Shown: one piece after another, positions 14,591-23,248 of the stretch
Layout: each line of letters begins with the position of its first letter
Position numbering within the stretch: position 1 is the stretch's first letter
Source: Rubrobacteraceae bacterium
GTDB taxonomy: Bacteria; Actinomycetota; Rubrobacteria; Rubrobacterales; Rubrobacteraceae
Assembly (NCBI GenBank): GCA_023511405.1
Contig: JAIMBO010000011.1
Location: 1-41,600, forward strand
Direction of reading: 5' to 3'
DNA: 41,600 nucleotides
The notes under the pieces: generated by a model
Seen by the model: the letters and a program-made list of their open reading frames with translations, nothing else
Databases searched by the model: none
What the model was told of the DNA's origin: nothing
Translations under genes and position numbers: made by a program

Positions 14591-16874
14591 CCCCGCCCGG
14601 ACCGTAGACCTTCTGCGCGAGGAGATGGGCGTAGGCCCGGGCCCCCGCCGGCCTGAGGTGTATCCCGTCGCTCCAGAAGAGGGCGGGCCGGTTCTCGCTG
14701 TAGGAGCGCCAGTCGACCATGGAGGCGTTCCCGTAGCGCGAGACGCCCTCGGCGATGACCCGGTCGTTGGGCTCCTCCCAGGGGCGGGGGACCTTGTCGT
14801 TCACGAAGATGACCCTCCTGCCGGGCCCCGCGATGCGCATGATCTGGTCGAACTGCTCCGGCGTGATGGGGCCGTTGTTCCCGATGGCGACTATCACGAC
14901 GCGGCCCAGGGTGCCCGAGGTGCGTTCGTTCTGCAGGATCGAGATGGCCCTCTGCACCTGAAGGCCCTCTATGGCGTCGATGCGCACGCCTGCGCCGAGC
15001 TGCCGCTGCAGCTCGGGGGCGGCGCCGAGCATCACCGAGTCTCCGACGGCGCTTATCTGGGAGGGGGAGAGGTTCCTCGCGTGCGCCGCGGGGGATGAGC
15101 GTTCGGCGCTCCGGGGCGCTGTACCGTCCCGCGTGCCGTGTCCCGAGCCCGCGGCCGGGGCGTCGGGGCCGGTGTGCACCGAACGGACGGCGAGATAAGA
15201 GGGCGCCTTCGGCTCTCGGGCATTCGCCGCGGCGAAGACCAGCGCGAGGCAGCAGCCGAGAAAGAGCGAGCAGGCCGTCGCGTAGCCCGCCACCAGCCGG
15301 CGGCGCCTCGCTCCCCCGGTCGCGCGCAGACGGGCCAGCGCCTGCCCGAGAGCCCCACGCCTTATCGGGGTCTCGACGAAGCGGTAGGAGAGGTCTGCGA
15401 GCAGCACGGTCACCCCGAGGCGCAGCGCCAGCAGCGGCCAGCCCCCGAACGGGACGTCGAGGGCGGGGCGTGTCATGTCGAAGACCGGCCAGTGCCAGAG
15501 GTAGATGCTGTAGGAGCGCAGCCCGATCCACCTCAAAGGCTCCCGTCCCAGCATCCGGGCCCCGAAACGAGCCCGGGGCTCGACCGCGACGGCTATCACC
15601 CCGAGCGTGGCCAACGAGACCAGAACGAACCCGCCCCGGTAGAGGAAGGGCTCGAACTCGCCGATTAGGAGCATCGAGGCGAACATGACGCCCAGGGACG
15701 CGAGCCCCGCGACGTCCAACGCGATGGGGGAGAAGAAGGCCCGCAGGCGCCGGGACGAGAGGAGGGCCTTACCCGGCTCGTAGAGCCTCCCCGGTGGGCG
15801 CACGAAGGCCAGCGCCGCCCCGAAGAGTATCTCCGCCGCGCGGGTGTCGGTGCCGTAGTAGACCCTCGAGGGGTCCGCGTCCGGGCTGTAGAGGAGCCCC
15901 ATCCAGATGCTGGAGGCTACGGCCAGAAGAAAGGTGAACAGGGCCATCTCCCTCCTCCCCGTGAACCGCATCCCCAGGAAGAAGATGACGGGCCAGAGGA
16001 GGTAGAACTGCTCCTCGACCGCCAGCGACCACAGGTGCTCGAAGAGCGAGGGTCTCCCCACGGACTGGAAGTAGGACTGGTGGCTGAAGACGAAGTACCA
16101 GTTGGTCGCGTAGAAGAAGGCCGCCACAGCGTCGTAGCGCAGCCGCGCCAGCTCCCCCGGGAGGAAGACCGCCGCGAAGGCGAGCGTCACGAAGAGCAGC
16201 GCGTACAGGGCGGGGAGCAGCCTCCTCGCCCGCCGCACCCAGAACGCGCCGAGGTTTACGCGCTCTCGTTTGTTCCACTCCGAAAGCAGGAGGGAGGTTA
16301 TCAGGTAGCCGCTCAGCACGAAGAAGACCGTGACCCCGAGAAACCCTCCGGGTATCCAGGAGAGGTTCGCGTGGTAGAAGAGGACCGCCGCCACCGCGAT
16401 TGCCCTTATCCCATCGAGGCCCGGCAGGTAGGGGAGCGTCCCCCCCTTGCCCCTGGTGCGCTGGGGATGATCTTCCTTCCGCGCGCGGTGGGCCTCCCGC
16501 TCCGAGAACTCCCTCGAGCCGGTCGCGAAGCGGGCCCGGCTGCGGCCGAAGGAGAGCTCGTCGCCGCTTCTCAGGGGTTCGCGGTCTATGTAGAGGCCGT
16601 TCAGCAGCGTGCCGTTGGAGGAACCGAGGTCTTCTATGTAGAAGGACCCGTCGCGGCGGGAGATCCAGGCGTGGTGCCGCGAGACGTAAGGATCGGAGAC
16701 CACCACGGTGTTGCTCTTCGAGCGCCCTATCGTCCATGGGCCCCTACCCTCCAGACGGTGGGTGCGGCCCTCCAGCTCCAGCCAGGCCGCCTCTCCGCCG
16801 CGGTTCAGGATGCCTCCGCCCTTCTCGCCTGCGATCCTCTTGCGGAAGCCGGTAAGACCGAACGTCCGGGGCAT
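14547..16874 (-). CDS. FHA domain - acyltransferase 3 - SGNH fusion protein
   Basis: A 775-residue protein with three parts. Residues about 28-118 are an FHA phosphothreonine-binding domain: IGRSKSNTVVV, SRHHAWI, DLGSSNGTLLNG. Residues about 145-530 are an integral membrane acyltransferase-3 domain: LPGLDGIRAIAVAAVLFYH, VFFVLSGYLIT, FEHLWSLAVEEQFYLLWP. Residues about 600-760 are a periplasmic SGNH esterase-like domain with Ser in VGDSVMLGA and the Asp/His pair in SDGIHLRPAG. The last two parts are the OatA arrangement, which O-acetylates cell-wall glycans. The cytosolic FHA front suggests control by a Ser/Thr kinase, as common in actinobacterial wall synthesis. ATG 16872-16874 follows AAGGAG. 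The 257 nt upstream to the next gene hold no recognisable gene. Confidence 0.9.
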   Translation of the reverse strand: MPRTFGLTGFRKRIAGEKGGGILNRGGEAAWLELEGRTHRLEGRGPWTIGRSKSNTVVVSDPYVSRHHAWISRRDGSFYIEDLGSSNGTLLNGLYIDREPLRSGDELSFGRSRARFATGSREFSEREAHRARKEDHPQRTRGKGGTLPYLPGLDGIRAIAVAAVLFYHANLSWIPGGFLGVTVFFVLSGYLITSLLLSEWNKRERVNLGAFWVRRARRLLPALYALLFVTLAFAAVFLPGELARLRYDAVAAFFYATNWYFVFSHQSYFQSVGRPSLFEHLWSLAVEEQFYLLWPVIFFLGMRFTGRREMALFTFLLAVASSIWMGLLYSPDADPSRVYYGTDTRAAEILFGAALAFVRPPGRLYEPGKALLSSRRLRAFFSPIALDVAGLASLGVMFASMLLIGEFEPFLYRGGFVLVSLATLGVIAVAVEPRARFGARMLGREPLRWIGLRSYSIYLWHWPVFDMTRPALDVPFGGWPLLALRLGVTVLLADLSYRFVETPIRRGALGQALARLRATGGARRRRLVAGYATACSLFLGCCLALVFAAANAREPKAPSYLAVRSVHTGPDAPAAGSGHGTRDGTAPRSAERSSPAAHARNLSPSQISAVGDSVMLGAAPELQRQLGAGVRIDAIEGLQVQRAISILQNERTSGTLGRVVIVAIGNNGPITPEQFDQIMRIAGPGRRVIFVNDKVPRPWEEPNDRVIAEGVSRYGNASMVDWRSYSENRPALFWSDGIHLRPAGARAYAHLLAQKVYGPGGANRQSGPSGSARSG

Positions 16875-17106
16875 GAGGGCTCCTTCAGCCTCTGTTCCGG
16901 ATCATTCACGGATCTCCGGTGTTCCCGGGTGCGGAAGGCCCCGCGGGAACGGCGGTGTGCCGCGCTGGTGAGAAAGCCTGCCGGTGCATGCGCTACCTCT
17001 CTCGCGTTCCACTACCGCTTCGTCCTCCCTCGTCGCGCAGGCGATGGTGAAAGCTTATCAGAGCGTCTGAGGGGCGGCCACGGGAATGGTCCTGCCCGGC
17101 GATATC

Positions 17107-17130
17107 GTGTGTTTCGTGCTAAAAACACAC
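17107..17130. repeat. Inverted repeat directly upstream of the TPR gene start
   Basis: GTGTGTTT (17107-17114) and AAACACAC (17123-17130) form a perfect 8-bp dyad with an 8-nt centre, ending one base before the ATG at 17132. No Shine-Dalgarno sequence is visible there. It could be a repressor operator or an RNA hairpin at the initiation site. Confidence 0.5.
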
Positions 17131-17131
17131 C

Positions 17132-17470
17132 ATGGAAGGTAGAGAGAGCCGCGCCGAGACCTTTCGCAGGCTGCTGGAGCGGGACCCGGACAACCCCATG
17201 GTCCTCTGTTCGCTTGGGATAGAGCTCTTCAAGGAAGGAAACTACCCGGAGGCGGGAGATTGCTTTCGGAGGGCCATCGAGAGCAAGCCGGACTATTCGG
17301 TGGCTTACAGGATGCTGGGCCGCACGCTCTACGAACTGCGCCAGGATGTGGAGGCCCGGGAGGTCTTCGAGAAGGGCCGCGAGGTGGCGGAGAGGAACCG
17401 CGACCTCCAGACCGTGAGGGAGATAGACGTCTTTCTGCGCCGCCTGCAGAAAAGGTCGGAGGAAAGGTAG
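17132..17470 (+). CDS. Tetratricopeptide repeat protein, 112 aa
   Basis: A small soluble helical protein. Two TPR units can be read at about residues 8-74: FRRLLERDPDNPMVLCSLGIELFKEGNYPEAGDCFRRA is unit one (described in parts: W/LG position at LG, A/G at EGNY, P at the end), and the second covers the SVAYRMLGRTLYELRQD part. The C-terminal third is a charged helix. TPRs usually mediate protein contacts. Followed 12 nt later by an unrecognised gene, so the two probably work together. The ATG is the first in frame after a stop at 17120. Confidence 0.75.
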   Translation: MEGRESRAETFRRLLERDPDNPMVLCSLGIELFKEGNYPEAGDCFRRAIESKPDYSVAYRMLGRTLYELRQDVEAREVFEKGREVAERNRDLQTVREIDVFLRRLQKRSEER

Positions 17471-17482
17471 CCCGACCTGCCG

Positions 17483-17935
17483 ATGACGGAACTCAGCGTG
17501 AACATACTCGTGGACTACGAGAGCCCGCTGGCCCGTCGGGTGGCCGGGGACGTATGGTCCGGGCTGGCCCGGGCGTCCGCCGGGGAGGGTCGATCGCGAA
17601 CGAAGGCTTTCTGGGAGAGCCTGCGGGAGCGTGGTCTCCGGGAGAACGTCGGGGAGGCGCGGGTGCGGATCTTCGTGATCGGGCAGGACGAGCCGGAGGC
17701 GGTGGAGGAGGTAGTAGGGGCCGTCTCCCCAGGGACGGAGCTCTACGGCGTCGTCGTGGCGGTGCCCGGGCGGCCGAGCCCGCTCGCGGGTCCGCTGCTC
17801 TACCAGGCGGTGGAGAGGCTGAACGCGACGGGGGTGAGAGCGGGAGCGGTCGAGCCCGCGCTGTTGCATGCGGTCCCCGAGGAGGGGGAATCCTACGCCC
17901 GGCGGCTCCTGGAGCGTCTCGGGAGCAGGGTCTGA
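17483..17935 (+). CDS. Hypothetical protein, 150 aa
   Basis: Not recognised. A soluble alpha/beta-looking protein: strand VNILVDY, helical segment around residues 15-50, then VRIFVIG and LYGVVVAVPGR as likely central strands, ending in a helix (YARRLLERLG). The alternation resembles a small Rossmann-like or flavodoxin-size domain, but no nucleotide motif is seen. It sits between the TPR gene and the DUF92 gene in the same direction. Confidence 0.65.
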   Translation: MTELSVNILVDYESPLARRVAGDVWSGLARASAGEGRSRTKAFWESLRERGLRENVGEARVRIFVIGQDEPEAVEEVVGAVSPGTELYGVVVAVPGRPSPLAGPLLYQAVERLNATGVRAGAVEPALLHAVPEEGESYARRLLERLGSRV

Positions 17936-18020
17936 GGTCCTCGCCCCCGGACGACGGGGTTTTCGTGCAAGATCCGGTTCCTCGGAGGGAACGCGTTGGT
18001 CCGGGCTGGGAGGCGGAAGG

Positions 18021-18725
18021 TTGCTGGAAGATCTCGTCGCGGGTGTGCTGATCACGGGCGCCTTCGCCGTGCTCGCCCGCACTCTCGGTGTGGTGAGTCT
18101 CTCGGGGGCCGTGGGAGGCTTCGTCGTCGGGGTGCTGATCTACGCGTCTTTGGGCTGGCGGGGGTTCGCCGTCCTCGCGCTCTTCGTCGTCGGGGGGGCG
18201 GCGCTGACCAGGGTCGGCTACCGGATGAAGCAGGGACGCGGTGCGGCCGAGAGCCGCGGCGGGAGGCGCGGGGCGAGGAACGCCCTCGCCAACGGTGCGG
18301 TCGCGGTCGTCTGTGCCGGGCTCGCCGCCACGTCGGGGCAGGACCTATTTGCGGCGGCGTTCGTCGCCTCGCTGGGCGCGGCCTTCGCCGACACCGCGGC
18401 CTCGGAGGTCGGACCCCTCTTCAGCGCCGCGCCGCGCAGGATAACCACCCTCGAGAGGGTCCCGGCCGGGACCGACGGCGCCGTCTCGCTGCCGGGCAAC
18501 CTGGCCGGAGCGGGTGCGGCCATCCTGACCGCCTCGTTCGGGCTTTCGCTCGGGCTCCTCGGCTCCCCCTCCGAGGCGTCCGGCGTCGCGCTGGCCTCCT
18601 TCGCCGGGATGCTCGCGGACAGCCTCGTCGGGGCGATCCTTCCTGAGCTCGGCAACGAGCTGACGAACGTCGCGTGCACCCTCGTGGGCGCGCTTGTGGG
18701 GCTTTCTCTGGCTGCGGCCGGATGA
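18021..18725 (+). CDS. DUF92 family integral membrane protein
   Basis: A 234-residue protein with about 6 hydrophobic segments. Family marks include GRGARNALANGAVAVVCA-like sequence, FVASLGAAFADTAASEVGPLF and the Gly-rich GNLAGAGAAILTA. DUF92 includes plant and cyanobacterial VTE6, a phytyl-phosphate kinase, so a polyprenyl-phosphate kinase role is possible but not shown here. I start at TTG 18021, which has GGAGG 8 nt upstream; the open frame begins earlier within the preceding gene's tail. A CTP-dependent kinase motif cannot be confirmed by eye. Confidence 0.8.
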   Translation: MLEDLVAGVLITGAFAVLARTLGVVSLSGAVGGFVVGVLIYASLGWRGFAVLALFVVGGAALTRVGYRMKQGRGAAESRGGRRGARNALANGAVAVVCAGLAATSGQDLFAAAFVASLGAAFADTAASEVGPLFSAAPRRITTLERVPAGTDGAVSLPGNLAGAGAAILTASFGLSLGLLGSPSEASGVALASFAGMLADSLVGAILPELGNELTNVACTLVGALVGLSLAAAG

Positions 18726-18739
18726 TATATTTCCATTGT

Positions 18740-18790
18740 ATGGGAAGCAGGAGCTTCAGAGCGCATCGCGAGGTCGAAGGCCGACTATAA
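18740..18790 (+). CDS. Possible leader peptide of leuS, 16 codons ending in CTA (Leu)
   Basis: ATG 18740 to TAA 18788-18790 encodes MGSRSFRAHREVEGRL. The last sense codon is CTA, a Leu codon that is rare in such GC-rich DNA. No Shine-Dalgarno is present, but a TATATT box lies about 9 nt upstream, compatible with leaderless translation. The stop falls inside the interior loop of a stable stem (18757-18803), so a ribosome on this ORF would affect its folding. Speculative. Confidence 0.3.
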   Translation: MGSRSFRAHREVEGRL

Positions 18791-18803
18791 CGCCTGCGCT
18801 CTG
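18757..18803 (+). promoter_or_regulatory. Structured 5' leader of leuS
   Basis: CAGAGCGCA (18757-18765) pairs perfectly with TGCGCTCTG (18795-18803), a 9-bp stem. Within it GGTCG (18772-18776) pairs with CGACT (18782-18786). A further small hairpin GAAGC/GCTTC lies just upstream (about 18744-18756). The leuS ribosome site GGAG is about 50 nt downstream. This looks like a regulatory leader. It is not a T-box: no specifier-T-loop pair and no TGGN antiterminator core are found. Confidence 0.45.
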
Positions 18804-18862
18804 TCCCTCGTTCGAACCCGCAGAAGGACCACGCACGAGCGTTCCCCGAAGGAGTTTCGACC

Positions 18863-21304
18863 GTGAGCGAGGTGTCGGTAAAGAAAGAATACGATCCCGG
18901 TGCGATAGAGAGCCGCTGGCGCAGGAGGTGGGCCGAGAGCGGCCTCTACGAGACCGACGAGGATCCGGGTAAGCCCAAGCACTATGCGTTGACCATGCTT
19001 CCCTACCCGAGCGGGGATCTGCACGTCGGGCACTGGTACGCGATGACCCCCTCCGACACCCGGGCGCGCTTCATGCGGATGCGCGGCTATCGGGTCTTCT
19101 TCCCGATAGGCTTCGACGCCTTCGGGCTGCCGGCGGAGAACGCGGCGATAAAGCGCGGCATCCACCCACGGAAGTGGACCTACTCGAACATCGAGAACAT
19201 GCGGGGACAGCTGCGGCAGATGGGCACGATGTTCGACTTCGACGCCGAGGTCGTGACCTGCGAGCCGGAGTACTACCGCTGGAACCAGTGGTTCTTCCTC
19301 AAGTTCTACGAGCGGGGGCTCGCCTACCGCAAGAAGGCGCCGGTGGACTGGTGCCCCTCGTGCAACACCACGCTCGCCCGCGAGCAGGTGGTGGGCCCCG
19401 ACCGGCGGTGCGAGCGTTGCGGCACCCCGGTCATAAAGCGCAACCTCACCCAGTGGCTCTTCAGGATCACCGAGTACGCCGACGAGCTTCTCGACTTCTC
19501 GAAGATAGACTGGCCCGAGCGCGTGAAGACGCTGCAGACGAACTGGATCGGGCGTTCCGAGGGGGCGGAGATAGAGTTCGAGATCGAAGGCTACGGCCCC
19601 ATCACGGTCTTCACCACCCGTCCGGACACCGTCTTCGGGGCGACGTTCATGGTGCTCGCCCCGGAGCACGAGGCGGTCGAGAGGATAACCGCGCCCGAGC
19701 GCGCCGCGGAGGTGCGCGCCTACGTCGAAGAGGCCGCCCGGATGAGCGAGATAGACCGCACCGACACCACGCGCGAGAAGACCGGCGTCTTCACCGGGGC
19801 CTGCGCGACGAACCCGGCCACCGGGGAGAGGATCCCGGTCTACATCGCCGACTACGTGCTCCTCGGCTACGGTACGGGCGCGATCATGGCCGTCCCCGCC
19901 CACGACGAACGGGACTTCGAGTTCGCCACGAAGTACGGGCTGGAGATACGCCCGGTCATAGCCCCGCCCGAGTGGGATGGATCTCCTCTCGAGGAGGCCT
20001 ACGCCGGGGAGGGGACGATGGTCAACTCAGGGCCCTTCGACGGCACCCCGAGCGGGGAGGGCCGGGAGAAGGTCACCCGCTGGCTCGAGGAGCGGGGGGC
20101 GGGGAGGCACGCCGTCAGCTACCGTCTGAGGGACTGGCTCATTTCCCGCCAGCGCTACTGGGGCACCCCGATCCCGATCGTCTACTGCGAGAGGTGCGGG
20201 ACGGTGCCGGTGCCCGAGGAGGACCTGCCCGTCCTGCTGCCGGAGGACGCGGAGTTCACCCCGACCGGGGAGTCGCCGCTCAAGCGCGACCCGGACTTCT
20301 ACAACACCACCTGCCCCCGCTGCGGCGGCCCCGCCACGCGCGAGACCGATACGATGGACACCTTCGTCGACTCCTCGTGGTACCAGTACCGCTACCTCTC
20401 GCCCCACTACGACGAGGGGCCCTTCGATCCCGAGCAGGGGAGGAAGTGGCTGCCGGTCGACCAGTACACCGGTGGTGTCGAGCACGCGGTGATGCACCTG
20501 CTCTACACGCGCTTTTTCACCAAGGTGATGCGCGACATGGGGCTCGTGGACTTCGACGAGCCGATGGTGAGGCTCTTCAACCAGGGTGAGATCCTCGGTC
20601 CCGACGGCAACCGGATGAGCAAGAGCAAGGGCAACGTCGTGAACCCTCAGGAGTGGGTGGACCGCTACGGATCGGACGTGCTGCGGTGCTTCTTGATGTT
20701 CATCGGGCCCTGGAACGAGGGCGGTCCCTGGGACGGACAGGGGATCGAAGGCGTCGCCCGCTGGCTGCGCCGGGCGCACTCGCTGGTGGTCGAGGGCGAG
20801 CCCTCCGGGGCGGAGGCGGACCCGAAGGAGCTTCCCCGCCGCACGAGCCGGCTCGTCAAGCGGGTCACCGAGAACCTGGAGACCTTCCGGTTCAACACCG
20901 CGATCGCGGCGCTCATGGAGCACACCAACTACCTGCTCGCGGTGCGCGGGCGGGTGGATGAGGAGGAGTGGGCCTCCGCCCTGCGCGACTTCGTGCTGGT
21001 CCTGGCGCCCTTCGCCCCGCACCACGCCGAGGAGATGTGGGCGGAGTTGGGCCAGCCGTACTCGGTGCACCAGCAGAGCTGGCCGCAGTGGGACGAGGAG
21101 CTGGTCGCAGAGGAAGAGATCACGCTCGTCGTCCAGGTCAACGGCAAGCTGCGCGACCGCATCCGGGTCCCGACCGACGTCTCCGAAGAGGACGCCCGCC
21201 GGCTCGCGCTCGAGAGCCCGAAGGTGCGCCAGCACGTCGAGGGACGTGAGATCAAAAAGTGCGTCTACGTGCCGGGGCGCGTGGTGAATCTGGTGGTGGG
21301 TTAG
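18863..21304 (+). CDS. leuS: Leucyl-tRNA synthetase
   Basis: Charges tRNA-Leu in the cytosol. 813 residues. Class I signatures: PYPSGDLHVGH (HIGH motif, about residues 47-57) and NRMSKSKGN (KMSKS). Insertions are as expected: Zn-binding Cys pairs in CPSCNTTLAREQ and CERCG, and the CP1 editing domain with TTRPDTVFGATF. The C-terminus ends in the usual anticodon-binding and tail regions (LVVQVNGKLRDRI). The GTG start has GAAGGAG 9-12 nt upstream. It is preceded by a structured leader that may tune synthesis to leucine charging. Confidence 0.97.
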   Translation: MSEVSVKKEYDPGAIESRWRRRWAESGLYETDEDPGKPKHYALTMLPYPSGDLHVGHWYAMTPSDTRARFMRMRGYRVFFPIGFDAFGLPAENAAIKRGIHPRKWTYSNIENMRGQLRQMGTMFDFDAEVVTCEPEYYRWNQWFFLKFYERGLAYRKKAPVDWCPSCNTTLAREQVVGPDRRCERCGTPVIKRNLTQWLFRITEYADELLDFSKIDWPERVKTLQTNWIGRSEGAEIEFEIEGYGPITVFTTRPDTVFGATFMVLAPEHEAVERITAPERAAEVRAYVEEAARMSEIDRTDTTREKTGVFTGACATNPATGERIPVYIADYVLLGYGTGAIMAVPAHDERDFEFATKYGLEIRPVIAPPEWDGSPLEEAYAGEGTMVNSGPFDGTPSGEGREKVTRWLEERGAGRHAVSYRLRDWLISRQRYWGTPIPIVYCERCGTVPVPEEDLPVLLPEDAEFTPTGESPLKRDPDFYNTTCPRCGGPATRETDTMDTFVDSSWYQYRYLSPHYDEGPFDPEQGRKWLPVDQYTGGVEHAVMHLLYTRFFTKVMRDMGLVDFDEPMVRLFNQGEILGPDGNRMSKSKGNVVNPQEWVDRYGSDVLRCFLMFIGPWNEGGPWDGQGIEGVARWLRRAHSLVVEGEPSGAEADPKELPRRTSRLVKRVTENLETFRFNTAIAALMEHTNYLLAVRGRVDEEEWASALRDFVLVLAPFAPHHAEEMWAELGQPYSVHQQSWPQWDEELVAEEEITLVVQVNGKLRDRIRVPTDVSEEDARRLALESPKVRQHVEGREIKKCVYVPGRVVNLVVG

Positions 21305-21417
21305 CCTCTACGGTCGTAGGCGGCCCTTTCCACGCCGATCCCGGCGTCGGACGCGATTTTGTCCCGCCGTACCGTGGGGTAGTATGCCGCTGGGCCTGAC
21401 GGAAGGAGAGTGGAGTG

Positions 21418-23244
21418 ATGGAGGAGTCCGGCAGGAGAAGGCCTCTCTACGAGATGACCCGGGAGCTGGCGGCGACCGCGATGGGCGAGCTTCCCGCGAC
21501 GCTCGTCGTCCGGGGCGGGAGGCTGGTGAGCGTGACGTCGGGCGAGGTCATCCCGGGGATGGACGTCGCCGTACAGGGCCCGCGCATCGCCTACGTCGGC
21601 CCCGACGCGGGGCACACCATCGGGCCGGACACCCGGGTGATAGAGGCGGAGGGGCGCTACGTCGCGCCGGGGCTCCTCGACGGTCACTGCCACATCGAGA
21701 GCAGCCAGCTCACCGTCACCCGGTTCGCGGAGGCGGTGCTCCCTCTGGGCACCACCGGCGGTTTCTTCGACGCGCACGAGATCTCTAACGTGCTCGGCCT
21801 CGAGGGCCTGAGGCTGATGCTGGAGGAGGCGCGCACCACGCCGCTGGCGGCCTACCTCGAGGTCGCCTCCTGCGTCCCTTCGACCTCGACGGACCTGGAG
21901 ACGCCCGGAGCGGTCCTCGGCCCGGAGGAGGTCGCCGAGGCGATGGGCTGGGGGGAGGACGTGATCGCGCTCGGAGAGGTCATGAACTTCCCCGGGGTCG
22001 TCTTCGGCGACGAGAAGATGCACGGCGAGATAGCGGAGGCCCTGAAGGCCGGGCGGGCCGCCGACGGGCACTTTTGCTGGCCGCCGGACGACCGACGCCT
22101 CGCGGCCTACGCCGCGAGCGGCGTGAGCGGGTGCCACGAGGGGACGACCCCGGAGGATACTCTCTGGCGCCTCAGGCAGGGGATGTACGCCAAGCTGCGG
22201 CGCGGCTCGGCCTGGCACGACGTCGCCGCCACGATAAAGGCGCACACGGAGATGGGGCTCGACCCGAGGCGCATCCTGCTCGTCACCGACGACCGCAGCC
22301 CGGAGTCGATCCTGGACGAGGGGCACATGGACTTCGTCGTGCGCCACGCCATAGCCCAGGGGGTGAGGCCGGTCGTCGCCTTCCAGATGGCCACCCTGAA
22401 CACCGCCGAACGCTTCGGCGTCTCACACGACGTCGGCAGCGTGACCCCGGGCCGCCGCGCGGACATCATCCTGCTCGACGGCGACCTCGCCGACGTGAGG
22501 GTTTGCCTCACGGTGGCGGCCGGCGAGGTCGTCGCGGAGGATGGGAGGATGGTCGCGGAGATCCCGCGGTTCGAATACCCCTCTTTCGCGCTCGACTCGG
22601 TGCGGGTCTCCGGTCCCGTCACGGAGGAGACGTTCGCCGTGGAGGCGCCCGTCGAGAGCGGCCGGGTGCCGGTGCGGGCTTTCCGGGTGGTCGAGAACCA
22701 CGTGGAGACACGGGAGGAGCGCGTGGAGCTCCCGGTCTCCGGAGGGCTCGTGCACCTCGACCCGGAGCAGGACGTGTGCAAGGCCGCCGTGATCGAACGA
22801 CACGGGAAGGGCGGCTGGAAGGCCGTCGGGTTCGTCTGCGGGGTCGGCTTCCGGGAGCCGGCGGCCATCGCGAGCACCGTCGCCCACGACAGCCACAACC
22901 TGCTCGTGATCGGGAGCTCCGAGGAGCAGATGGCCCGCGCCGCGAGGGCGGTCGTCGGAGCGGGGGGAGGCGTCGCGGTCGCCCGCGGGGAGGAGCTGGT
23001 GGTGCATCCGCTGCCGGTCGCCGGGCTTATGTCGCCCGACCCCTTCGAGGCGGTGGCGGAGCGCTCGCGGGCGGTCGGCCGGGCGCTCGCCGCGGCGGGA
23101 TGCACGCTCAACTACGCCTTCATGACGCTCTCGCTCCTGGCGCTCGTGGTTCTCCCGGAGCTGCACCTCTCCGACAGGGGGCTCGTCAGGGTGGACGAGG
23201 GCGGGTTCCGGCTCGTGCCGCTGTTTACCGGGAAGGAGGCGTAG
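21418..23244 (+). CDS. ade: Adenine deaminase
   Basis: Converts adenine to hypoxanthine and ammonia, feeding the purine degradation genes downstream. 608 residues. Amidohydrolase metal site in LLDGHCHIESS, SGCHEGTTPEDTLW and LVTDDRSP, with the C-terminal adenine deaminase domain. ATG 21418 has AAGGAG at a normal distance; GTG 21415 is an alternative. It is 113 nt after leuS, with a weak hairpin ACGCCG-ATCC-CGGCGT at 21332-21347 in the gap. Its ribosome-length gap to hpt is 4 nt, so the two form an adenine/hypoxanthine unit. Confidence 0.95.
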   Translation: MEESGRRRPLYEMTRELAATAMGELPATLVVRGGRLVSVTSGEVIPGMDVAVQGPRIAYVGPDAGHTIGPDTRVIEAEGRYVAPGLLDGHCHIESSQLTVTRFAEAVLPLGTTGGFFDAHEISNVLGLEGLRLMLEEARTTPLAAYLEVASCVPSTSTDLETPGAVLGPEEVAEAMGWGEDVIALGEVMNFPGVVFGDEKMHGEIAEALKAGRAADGHFCWPPDDRRLAAYAASGVSGCHEGTTPEDTLWRLRQGMYAKLRRGSAWHDVAATIKAHTEMGLDPRRILLVTDDRSPESILDEGHMDFVVRHAIAQGVRPVVAFQMATLNTAERFGVSHDVGSVTPGRRADIILLDGDLADVRVCLTVAAGEVVAEDGRMVAEIPRFEYPSFALDSVRVSGPVTEETFAVEAPVESGRVPVRAFRVVENHVETREERVELPVSGGLVHLDPEQDVCKAAVIERHGKGGWKAVGFVCGVGFREPAAIASTVAHDSHNLLVIGSSEEQMARAARAVVGAGGGVAVARGEELVVHPLPVAGLMSPDPFEAVAERSRAVGRALAAAGCTLNYAFMTLSLLALVVLPELHLSDRGLVRVDEGGFRLVPLFTGKEA

Positions 23245-23248
23245 GACG

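Noticed and set aside
18804-18835. tRNA-like GTTCGAAC followed by GGACCA upstream of leuS
   Set aside because: The bases flanking the T-loop-like sequence do not pair as a T stem, and no acceptor or anticodon arm could be assembled.
18726-18862. T-box riboswitch upstream of leuS
   Set aside because: No AGGGTGG-type T-box core or TGGN antiterminator sequence is present on the coding strand, despite clear hairpins.
21332-21360. Rho-independent terminator after leuS
   Set aside because: A 6-bp hairpin exists, but the T-run comes 10 nt after the stem, so it was mentioned only as a weak hairpin with the ade gene.
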